Source: Eutreptiella sp. 'Long Island Sound 2002' | Taxonomy: Eukaryota; Euglenozoa; Euglenophyceae; Eutreptiales; Eutreptiaceae | Reading direction: 5' to 3' | DNA length: 64,000 bases | Assembly: GCA_964036045.1 (NCBI GenBank) | Contig: OZ038382.1 | Coordinates: forward strand, 130,448,556-130,512,555 | Part shown: positions 55,600 through 64,000 of the stretch, in pieces | Layout of the letters: each line of letters begins with the position of its first letter | How positions within the stretch are numbered: the stretch's first letter is position 1 | Translations under genes and position numbers: made by a program | Notes under the pieces: generated by a model | Databases searched by the model: none | Seen by the model: only the letters and a program-made list of their open reading frames with translations | Told to the model about the DNA's origin: nothing

Positions 55600-56053
55600 T
55601 GAAAGCACTGCTCAGTATGCAAAAAAGTCAATTGCAATAGATTAGGGTATATTGCAAACAATGTGTCCGGAAACTCGAATAGAATCAGACACGCCACAAC
55701 AATAGAAACATCACTTCACCAATCTCCAACTACACCTGCGTGCAAACAGTCTAAGGCTTGTTGTATAGTACTCTTTAATGGCTGCTAACTATGATACTTA
55801 CACAATACCACCGTGGCACCCTTGTAAAACACAATACAAAAGCAACACAGCAGAAATTACCACAATCGGGAAATCACGAGAGGATGATGAAGTGCAAATT
55901 GTGTGGGCCAAAGTGGGATATGGGATTTAGGGCCTTCGCCATTTCTTGTAGGGCAAGCTTCACCAAAGATATTGTTGATGATAGTTTTTTCCACAGGTAG
56001 ATAGAAAGCCTATATCCCTTCCAAAACCTGAAGCCGCGCCCATGTGCAATTGT
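55600..56053. other. End of copy A homology and start of flank
   Basis: 55560-55860 matches B 44800-45110. From 55865 the sequence is unrelated to the element and is probably outside flank brought in by inversion. No gene is supported before 56054. Confidence 0.5.
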
Positions 56054-56686
56054 TCAAGATGAGGCACAAGGTTGGAAAGGGCTTCTATTCCATAGTTGTT
56101 GATGCCCAATTTGCCGGCACACAGTGTTGAGTGTGCACGCAGTCTTGCAATGATTGTGGTTAGGGTGAGATATGGGCAGGTTCCCGGCGACATGCATCCT
56201 TGCATGGCGTGCAAGCACGGGCTTGTTTAAGCACATGAGCCCGGCGTGTAGAACATGGCGCAGACGGGCATGACACAGCTCAACCGGTGCCAGGGCCGGG
56301 ACAGGGGCATACGGCTGCGGCTCGGGGGCACGCCATGGTTGTGTGGAAGGTTGACCACCCTCTGGTGCGCCCGAGTAAAGCAGCGCCAGGGCCGGCACAG
56401 GGGCGGACGGCTGCGGCTTGCTGGCACGCAGCGCTTGTGCGGAGGGCTGACCACCATGTGGTGCGCCCCAGAAAACCGACGCCAGGGCCGCGACAAGGGT
56501 GGACGGTTGCGGCTCGCTAGCAACCCGTGATGATGATAGCGATGATGATGAGGGTTGATCACCCTGTGGTGCGAATAATGAGTCAACGGGCGCAAGGACC
56601 GAGACAAAATCCACACCCCCGGGTGGTGGCGCAACTGGCTCTGGCTTTCCCCCCCATCTAGTCTTGAGGGGGTTTTTTGAATCCAT
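56054..56686 (-). CDS. Unrecognised Pro/Gln/Ser-rich repeat protein
   Basis: From ATG 56686 (MDSKNP) the frame is open for 210 codons. Residues about 45-140 hold three imperfect ~32-residue repeats with the pattern PQPS-x-PVPALA...GAP-x-GGQPS-x-Q. A Cys/His-rich tail follows. It lies in the 1.1-kb block between the two parts of copy A, so it may be host sequence from beside the element's insertion site. It could be a fragment of a larger low-complexity gene. No domain is recognised. Confidence 0.35.
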   Translation of the reverse strand: MDSKNPLKTRWGGKPEPVAPPPGGVDFVSVLAPVDSLFAPQGDQPSSSSLSSSRVASEPQPSTLVAALASVFWGAPHGGQPSAQALRASKPQPSAPVPALALLYSGAPEGGQPSTQPWRAPEPQPYAPVPALAPVELCHARLRHVLHAGLMCLNKPVLARHARMHVAGNLPISHPNHNHCKTACTLNTVCRQIGHQQLWNRSPFQPCASS

Positions 56687-57005
56687 GGCCTTGAACACGA
56701 CTGAGTGGATGAGATGAAGTTCCGTCGACGGGCGTGAGGGCGGACTGGAATTGCGGCTCACGGGGCACACAGTGGGTTAGACGAGGTTTGGTCGCTGAGC
56801 GCTAGGGTTTGGACCATAACCAACCGATGCGGCTCACAGGCACGCCGTAATGAAAGTAGAAGCGGGGGGAGAGGTTTAGATTTGTGGTCTACAATGCTAG
56901 GGTTGAGGCCGCGGAACAAAAATCTACACCTCGAGGGTGTAGGGAAGCAAAAACAACTACCGAGCCAACAACAACATGGAGGAGTGGCATGGAGGCATGG
57001 TTGGT

Positions 57006-57640
57006 CTTAGGAGGCCCATAGTGCCCCCTATCATTTTGGCGAAAAAAGGGGTGGTGGGTGGTGTTTTGCATATGCTAAAATAGGAGCGCAAAATTGCATT
57101 TGTGCATCAGGATGGGCTCTGCAGAGCCCAGACAAGTTGTGTATGTCATAATATTACACATTTTAGATCAGCTGGCTCCGTAGAGCCCAGGCTACAAGTT
57201 ATTTCCTTTGTGCCCACCCTCGTTACAACAATTGGCTCATGTATACAGTCGTCAAGTGGCCACGCGACATGGCGCTCGGTGAAGTGGTATACTTTTCCCG
57301 ACACTCTACCATAGTCAGCCTAAACATTGTCCCCGATTCGGTCAGCATGAACAAGAATCAATGATACAACTCCTGCATACATGACTGGTGGGCAATGGTC
57401 AAGACGCGTGCCACACCAGGCACCACACAGATGGAAGTGCCAAAACCAAGCCTATGTGAGGATGTTCCAACAACTTAAGGGGTGCTTATGAAGGTTTCCC
57501 TGTTGGCTGGGCTCTACAGAGCCCAGACCTTCACAACGTCCCATTTTGACCACTTTTGCGTGACATAATAGCACTATGACACTTTGAAACTTATTCTACA
57601 TGTGGTCTGCTGTTACATAGTTCTATGCCCACCATCCGTG
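57006..57640 (+). repeat. Inverted right end of copy A, with TIR tip
   Basis: The tip at 57006-57037 starts CTTAGGAGGCCCATAGTGCC. The following 600 bp match the reverse complement of B 45794-45115, including palindromes at 57112/57172 and 57507. The match ends at about 57640. The five bases outside the tip are TTGGT. Confidence 0.85.
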
Positions 57641-57759
57641 GTACCAGGAGTGGCAACATGAGCCACAGCTAAAAATCAAACCAGCACAAGCAGCATTAGG
57701 TTGCAATCGCAAGTGGGATGTTGGTATGAGCAAGAGGAACTACTACAAGCATGATCCAG

Positions 57760-58110
57760 CTCCTCTTTCCTTTAACTTCCTTTAACTTCAACACGAGGAG
57801 TAATATTAACTATAGCTTGAAGGCAAAACTTCTAAAAAATCTTAACGCACAGACTGTTGCTTGATAACAAATTTGTTGCGCTATAGCCGTTTCTACCATT
57901 TTTCAGAAATTTTACTAATTATAAGAGAAACGAAAGTGCTATTATAAATTGCATCCGGAATAACGCGGCGCTTTTTCACCTTGTCTTCTTCTTGACATAA
58001 TCTTATTATTTCTAAAATGTCATTTTAAGAGGTTCTTTTAACCTAAAGACAAATTTTCACCTTTGGAACGCCGAGTTCCCATTTTTGAACCTCTTTGCAT
58101 TCTATTTTTT
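57760..58110. other. AT-rich patch
   Basis: About 350 bp are strikingly AT-rich compared with the GC-balanced, poly-G-laden surroundings. No long frame, tRNA or repeat is seen. It starts with a duplicated TTTAACTTCC. It could be organelle-derived, bacterial or matrix-attachment-like sequence. Confidence 0.5.
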
Positions 58111-59639
58111 ACACTAGCTGCATCAAAACACCGCGAACAATATGATAACGTAACCCTGGTAAGTTTGTAACAAAAATTAAAATCAAAATTGATTTCTTCC
58201 CACCATGGGACCTCGAGAAGGCAAAGGTGATGTATCCATGTTGTTTCCCCCCATCATGGGTATCTCCAGGAGGCAGGGCTGTGTCGGACCTCAAAATCAT
58301 GATCAAGGCCGAAGGACAATCAAGCATTGTCTCCAAGTGCTTTACAGTAAAGTCGCGTTGGCGTTTGGCACGCACTGCTGCCGCTATAGTGCTATGGTGT
58401 TGTGTTGGAAACCCCCCCACCCCACCCGTCACGACAAAAGGAGGGAGATTTCAACAGGGGGATGTGGCCAGTGTGGTCTTGATATAGCCATGACAAGTGG
58501 CTTTGGCAGTGCTGCTGCATGCACCGCTAACCCATTACCCAAAACACCAGGCTCTGTTGGCCCTCTCATGACCCACTTTCGGTGCTGTTTTACTTCCACT
58601 GGCACCCTGTGTTGTGAATTTTTATTGCATGGATGCTGTTTTCCCGTTGCACCTTTTTTGAGCAAGGCCAACACTGAAATTGACTGGTTGCCACACTCCA
58701 GCATCGTTGTCAGTTTGCGGCTTTGGTGCTTGTTTGTTCTGTGCATAGTTTTTTTTGGCTTCAACCGGCAATGTTCGACCGCAGAACCAGGCGCAAGCCC
58801 CCCCCCCCCCCCAAATTCAACCGCGGAACCAGGGTGTGGTTCTGGCGCACTACCGTGAGCAGCCCTGGACCTCAGAAAAAAATTTTCCAGCGTATTGTGC
58901 CCTGGTATGTGCACCCTCCTTTCCCATAGTTCAACACTGACAAATGAACATCAAAGGACCGGGTGCTTCACCAGACACTCATTGTGTTTGTACTCTATCT
59001 ACACTGTCTCAGACGGGGCACCGGGACCCAACAGAGTGGCTGAAACAAGAGAGCCATCTCATCGCCGATAGAAGACAGGCTCACCGGCAGCGTACATGGG
59101 AACGTCTTTCGGGGGGGGCACCTTAAGCAGTGCGCGGGAGTGCAACTATTTGGGCGCATGGCCGTAGTAGAAACCCATACTTTGTGGTTCTTTGGGCATC
59201 GTTGTTGTGTGGTAGCAGGTTTTGAAGGATTGGGGATATGGTATTTTTGCATTTTCACCTTGTTTCACCCATTTCTACCTTTTTGCACACATTTTTTGCT
59301 CATTTCCACCACATCCACTCTTTTTCTACGTTGATTTCCCCCCACCATGGGGACCCCGACAAGGCACGGGTGATGTAGGCAGTCGGCCCAATTGTGAGCC
59401 TTCAACCTTCCGGTTCTAGTGAGGAAACTGGGCCAATTATCGTTAACCTTCCGGTGCTATTGAGGATAACAACATCCCACACTTTCCGTATTTCGTCACA
59501 CATTACGTGGAGGTTATGCCCATCGCTTACATACATACATCCTTTGTGATGTCCTCTTCAATCTAAAATATGCTCGTTGTGTATATAAAGTATTGGTTGC
59601 CATTGAGTTTTGGGAACATCGTTTGGATTTTTGTGTTGG

Positions 59640-59912
59640 CCCCCGTCTGTTGGACATTGGCAGATGTTCTCATTTGGGATCGCGAAGGGCCCAAAAGGAG
59701 CAAGGGGCGGGCATTATATGGATTATGAGATTGGCTCCATGGATGGTGGATACAAGGGGCACCTCCGTGTGGCATTGTCATTTATTGGTCGAAAGAATTT
59801 GACCGAGCAACAAAAGGAGTACAATCATGTTCATGGTTTCTACAAGGCACGTATTGAGCACTTGTTCTTATGCATGTGGCAATGGGGCATCGTAAGGAAC
59901 ATATGGAGTTGA
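59640..59912 (+). pseudogene. Harbinger/DDE_Tnp_4-like transposase fragment
   Basis: The end of a plus-strand frame (opening at 59610) reads MDGGYKGHL.. then LTEQQKEYNHVHGFYKARIEHLF and a Trp-rich tail. This fits the last part of HARBI1-type transposases: a DG(A/G)Y strand with a catalytic Asp, then an asparagine/arginine helix ending in R-(I/V)-E with the catalytic Glu. The upstream part is missing. The frame meets a possible donor (GGCATC|GTAAGG) at about 59892. No terminal inverted repeats were found nearby. Confidence 0.5.
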
Positions 59913-61164
59913 TCCAGTACCGAGTTGCATGAGTATGTGGTGTACTCTTGTATTTGCAGCAATTTTTGATGTGAAGACAACTACCGTACCCTCCATATGG
60001 CCCATGGAAACACGTACCCCCCCCCCTTTGTCCAAGCACTACCTTGTCCAAGCACATGAGCCTCTCTGACCGTCGTTTTTCTGGATTTTTTGGACCGCGA
60101 TTTTTATGGTCAGAAATGTGACTCACAGTGTGGTGCTTTGTTTGTAGAGGATTGACGGTAGTGTCAATCTTATTGAAACATGATGTTGCCATTGTGTGCG
60201 CGCCCTGTCCACAGGCACTGTACGAAACTTGTTTTTGCAAATCCAAACAACCTTGAACTCCTGGACATATTCAGTGGGCAATTCAGGGACAGGGTGAGGA
60301 TTGGAAGATGAGGCTGAAGCGGAATGTGCAGACAATGCTAACAGGTGGCACCAGCAGAGAAAGAAAAGAGTACGAAACAACCATCCATCATCAAAAGAAA
60401 AGTCAAAATGACAGTTCGGCCCCGAGATTGCAAATGTGGAGGGGGATTTCAAAGGAGAAGGTGGTAGAGTTGTTTGAATCTGATTCGAAGATTAGTCTTT
60501 TAATAGCAGAGAACCAGCAAAGGAAGCCTCACTCCTGAACGGCACGCATTTATTTCGAACCTTTGAGCTGAGATTTGACAACAGGGAAAGAAGAAAAATG
60601 CAGAGCAGGGAAACAGGAGTGCAGATATTGGAAACCAAGGCATTTTTTTGCAGCTCTTCGGAATCGTAGGTGAGGATTGAACGGCACACCCCAACATGTG
60701 ACACCTACTGTAATTTGAACGAAGCGAGTGAGCCGAGAGTGTAGGTCAAAACCTGCCAGCCATAGGCCCTGCTTCTACAGAGGCTGCAGAATCACAGGCA
60801 CACAGCAAAACATCACAAGCCGACGTTTTCAATGTTTTGGAATCCAAAAAGGGCTATCGGGATGAGGAAAATTATGAAGCTTGCAAGGTGCCAAATACAA
60901 TGCTAAAAATAAATGAAATAGCCTCCATGAAAATGTGGTATGGTCCAACTGAAAGCCTTCATTAAAAAAGAATATTCCTGTTGGATTAAAGGTGAAAGAA
61001 ATTTCTGTCCTCAAAACACAGCAACAAGGTGACAGGCCCATATCATAGTGAATGCAGGTCCAGAAGGCTAATGCACCACACTGACTTCAGAGACGCAATA
61101 AAAAAACTCGCGCTGCACATCAATTTCTGCTGCATGACAACTATCGGGGGGGGGGGGGGGGTAT

Positions 61165-61560
61165 TTTTCCATACAGGGAATATTCCGCACCTGTCCTAAA
61201 AAACCAAGGGGAAAATTCCGCACCTCCTAAATCTTGAGTGCATTGGAAAGAAACGGATCTTGGGATTGCGATCCCCAAAAGGCACACAATACAACAAAGC
61301 AGCCAGCAATAACTCTGCAGATGTCGCATATGGCGCATGAGGTAGGCTGCAAAACCCTGCTGAGTTGACGACTAACAACAACGATTGACAGGACGGCGGC
61401 ACGTGGCGATTTTGGTGAACCAAGTGTAAAATGTGTGAAGAGGTGATTGCTGCTGGGTCACTGTGGGTCGAATCGGGGTGGGGAATAATCCGCACCGACA
61501 GTGAAAACATGTGGGGAAAATTCTGCACCAAGTTGAAATACTGAATTTTCCCCGCAGAAG
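61165..61560. repeat. Dispersed GGGGAAAATTCCGCACC motifs
   Basis: A ~17-bp motif around GGGGAAWATTCCGCACC occurs near 61170, 61203, 61480 and 61513, with an inverse copy (GAATTTTCCCCGC) at 61541. The motif has an inner palindrome (GGAAAATTCC or GGAATATTCC). No gene is supported around it. A poly-G tract is at 61146-61162. Confidence 0.6.
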
Positions 61561-61719
61561 AATCCTCCATCTGAATCCCCCCCCCAGTACCACTGTGACC
61601 ACGTCAACGACAATCTTATCCACATGCAGTTTCCAATGCAGGACACTGCAACAAAGCAGACCAGAATTGATGTCTTGTGTACACATCATCCAACATCTCG
61701 TGATAAAGCGCGACTGGGT

Positions 61720-62375
61720 CCCGGGGGGGGGGGGGGGGCGACCCCTCGGTTTTGGACGCCAACTACCCCCCCAACTAACTGTCGGCGCGAGGCCCCTTGG
61801 GAGGGGGGGGGGGGGGCTGGGAGGGGGGGGCTCTGGGAGGGGGGGGTTCTGGGAGGGGCGCCGGGGAGGGCGGTTCCCCGGGGGGGGGGGGGGGGCGGGC
61901 ACCTCCGAACAGTTGGGTATGCGGCCAGATGTGATCCGACAGTTCGCACCGCCCCTTCCCACAATAGAGGGTAGGGTATCATCGGCCCCACCGCTTCAGA
62001 GCGGGGGGCAAAATCAGAGGTGGCCCACAAGTGGGCAAGGTGGCTACATAACCCCTGCCGCCTGGGGGGTCCCCACCGCTTCAGAGCGGGGGGCAGAATC
62101 AGAGGTGGCCCACAAGTGGGCAAGGTGGCTACATAGCCCCTGCCGCCTGGGGGGTCCCCACCGCTTCAGAGTGGGGGGCAAAATCAGAAGTGGCCCACAA
62201 GTGGGCAAGGAGGCTACATAACCCCATTGGGCGCCTTTGGCGCCGGGGCGCCTACGGCGCCCATTGGCTCCTTGGGCTCATGCCTTTGACAACTAACTGT
62301 CGGCCGGAGGCCCCTTGGGGGGGGGGGGGGTAGTTGGCGTCCTAGGACCTGCAGAGTCGCCCCCCCCCCCCCCCG
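61720..62375. repeat. G-run cluster and 85-bp tandem repeat
   Basis: Poly-G tracts of 7-18 bases crowd 61723-61900 and 62318-62332, with poly-C at 62360-62374. Three units of an 85-bp repeat start at 61986, 62071 and 62156 (CCCCACCGCTTCAGAGCGGG). A GGCGCC-rich inverted repeat (GGGCGCC..GGCGCCC) follows at 62228-62262. Low-complexity Gly- or Pro-rich frames here are not called. Confidence 0.85.
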
Positions 62376-62915
62376 GGACTGGGTGGGTGTGAACCAAAGC
62401 AGACCAACAATAACAACTGGTGATTATGATGCTGACGCCGAAGGCAACAATACTGAAACAACAACAACAACAACAACAACTCAAAGAAAATCCAGACGAC
62501 CAGACAAGGCTAAATGCACGGCACATACAAGTACAGTGCAATCTAGGAACGTACTTGCTAACTGCAACACATTCACTACTGACCACAACAACGCCAAAGG
62601 CGTCCACTGCGTGTCATCCCATGGAATATGAACCCGACGCTTTGCCAATGAAAATCAAAGAAGTACCCATCCCCGGGGGGGTACACCACCTATTCTCCCT
62701 TACCTCCTTAATAGACCACAAACTGCCACACTACCACTTCGCCGAGGTTCGCATCTCCCACGCAACAATCTTCCCAGAAATATGCGGCTCAACATTCTTC
62801 AGACCTGTCTTCACCAGTTCCAGCACCAGACTTCAGTTTAGAAAGGCTAGCCAAATGTTTAAGCGCCCAAAGCACTCATGCCAAATCGGTCAAATGCGGT
62901 GGCATCTTCTAGCCT

Positions 62916-63248
62916 TCAATCCTCTTTCTTGCTGTCACCAGCCTGGACGTCACTCTGTCCCCTAGAATCCTCCCTCATAGCATCCATGACATAAGCAGCA
63001 ATCACAAATTGCACCACAGCAACTGCCACAAATGCTGCAATACTGTTCCGCAACCCTTCCTCAATGTCGAAATCAGGCAATACCACGCGATCAAGAAACA
63101 GAAAAGTGGCAATTGGGACTGTGAACATCAGAACAGTGTAGAACACCAACTTTTGGGCCACAGTTTGATTGCCCCTGAGGACAGTGGCAAATTGTCTAAG
63201 CAGCTGCATTTTCGTGGGAGGTGGTGGCGGAGGCTGAGACTCTGACAT
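62916..63248 (-). CDS. VMA21: VMA21-like V-ATPase assembly factor
   Basis: An intronless 110-codon frame starts at ATG 63248. A short polar N-terminus (SESQPPPPPPTK) precedes two predicted membrane helices: residues 34-52 (LVFYTVLMFTVPIATFLFL) and 69-88 (AAFVAVAVVQFVIAAY). The luminal loop between them is short and acidic. The C-terminus is SKKED, a dilysine ER-retrieval signal; yeast Vma21p is known for the same KKED ending. Length, topology and motif fit this ER-resident chaperone, which helps assemble the Vo proton channel of the vacuolar ATPase. The frame is open further upstream without an ATG, and I treat that as 5' untranslated sequence. It is the only confidently identified host gene in the window. 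Confidence 0.85.
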   Translation of the reverse strand: MSESQPPPPPPTKMQLLRQFATVLRGNQTVAQKLVFYTVLMFTVPIATFLFLDRVVLPDFDIEEGLRNSIAAFVAVAVVQFVIAAYVMDAMREDSRGQSDVQAGDSKKED

Positions 63249-64000
63249 TCTCACCCAACGAAACAGACACTGTGCAAGCAGGATGAAGAAGAGGACTGGC
63301 TGTCCAGCATGTGTCAAGAGGATCACTAAAATCCATCTGAAAGGGTACCCTATGCCAAACACTGCTCACTTGCCCGAAAAATGATGAAAGACATGTCACT
63401 GATGGCGAGTCATGAGCTGATATGAACCCAACCTCAGTTGAGAGGAACAATCCCAACAACCACCCAAGCATCGTCAACAAGCCTTTCCTGTGCACATCTA
63501 CCAACAGCCCAAGCAACCCCTAAATTCCACCACCCACCCTTCTTGGCACCCACCAAGTATCATGCAAACAAATGTGGGCAAAAGCACCTCAGAACCCTTT
63601 TCATACAGCTGCATGATGTCACAACAACCTCAATTCACTGACCCTTTGTGCATCCGTTGTCCTCTGAGACGAGAAAGCCTAGCCTCTCCCTCCATGCTAA
63701 ATCTGTGCACCCTTCCTCCACCACTGATGTAATGCGAAATTGCAGGGGTGCCTCATTCTGAACCTGTACAAAATGATCCTCATCAGTATCCTAAGATTGG
63801 CATCCCCACCTCTCCAGCCCCACTGCCCTGACTTCATTCAACACAGGGGCACCTGCACATCTCTGCCCTGACTTCAACCTTCAATACAGGGGCACCTGCA
63901 CTAGTTCTTGCAGGAGCCTACACACAGGGACTTGCTTGAGGGGCGGAAGGGGGGATCTAAGGGAGGGGGAGGGGATCTGGTGTGGACCCCCTCCCCCTGC
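63249..64000. other. Upstream region of VMA21; short duplicated segment near window end
   Basis: No further gene is supported. At 63830-63900 a CTGCCCTGACTTCA..CAGGGGCACCTGCA segment is repeated twice. The window ends in GGGA/CCCT-rich sequence (63945-64000). Confidence 0.5.

Larger units (their letters stand above)
46021..57640. mobile_element. TIR element copy A, older and rearranged
   Basis: Segments match element B in this order: 46021-46664 (B 30050-30690), then 49640-50925 inverted (B 31997-30720), then 50930-52275 (B 31990-33605), then 52280-55860 (B 42155-45110), then 57006-57640 inverted (B 45794-45115). Two simple inversions explain the order: one of about 46665-50925, splitting the ParB-like gene, and one of 55865-57640, carrying 1.1 kb of outside flank inward. 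Copy A keeps a reverse transcriptase region that B lost, and lacks B's 8.5-kb segment. All its genes are broken. Confidence 0.75.

Noticed and set aside
58205-58858. 217-codon plus-strand frame
   Set aside because: Cys/His-rich, runs into a poly-C tract, no domain or homologous copy; could not be supported over chance.
60123-60538. Overlapping frames on both strands (109 and 76 codons)
   Set aside because: Neither shows a recognisable domain, a conserved copy or convincing splice sites; left unannotated.
62420-62965. 181-codon plus-strand frame with poly-Gln
   Set aside because: Starts in a (CAA)n tract and overlaps the 3' end of VMA21 on the opposite strand; composition is not protein-like beyond the repeat.

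Overview
The window looks like nuclear DNA of a large-genome eukaryote. It has long satellites, hundreds of poly-G tracts, LINE retrotransposons, nested DNA elements, a spliced gene and one well-recognised eukaryotic gene (VMA21). I favour a dinoflagellate at moderate confidence. The proteins around 6.6-7.1 kb and 42.1-43.4 kb belong to a repeated family that I associate from memory with dinoflagellate genomes, and one possible intron would use a non-GT (GA) donor as reported in that group. No search was run. Layout: 1-4.2 kb is three successive satellites; 4.4-5.0 kb is simple repeat; 5.7-6.4 kb is a small spliced gene; 6.6-7.6 kb is a decayed member of a putative nuclease family; 9.7-10.7 kb is a decayed unknown gene; 11.0-12.4 kb is a cluster of short inverted repeats at about 60-bp intervals. 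From 15 to 57.6 kb the window is dominated by one family of large terminal-inverted-repeat (TIR) elements, here called B, A and C. 

Element B (26024-45794) appears complete: near-identical 32-bp TIRs, a 5-bp target duplication GTGAT, and insertion into ORF1 of an older LINE whose reading frame resumes exactly across the element. B carries co-oriented minus-strand genes. Two of these (42.1-43.4 and 32.7-33.6 kb) look like halves of one gene, separated by an 8.5-kb segment. That segment holds three intact ORFs (833, 351 and 298 aa) and a 16-copy 149-bp repeat. Copy A (about 46.0-57.6 kb) is an older rearranged relative in which the two halves are adjacent and which also keeps a decayed reverse transcriptase/RNase H gene. 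Copy C (15.2-18.5 kb) is an internally inverted end fragment. All three are studded with a perfect 20-bp palindrome, CTGGGCTCTGCAGAGCCCAG, mostly in pairs 69-70 bp apart (sometimes 128-130). I saw this palindrome nowhere else in the window. 

The right end (57.7-64 kb) holds an AT-rich patch, a fragment of a Harbinger-type transposase, more G-rich repeats and an intact VMA21-like V-ATPase assembly factor. How the parts may work together: the gene with conserved Asp/Asp/Glu positions (split between 42.1-43.4 and 32.7-33.6 kb) is my best candidate for the element's own DNA-processing enzyme. The paired palindromes are candidate binding or RNA-processing sites between its genes. Both roles are inference.
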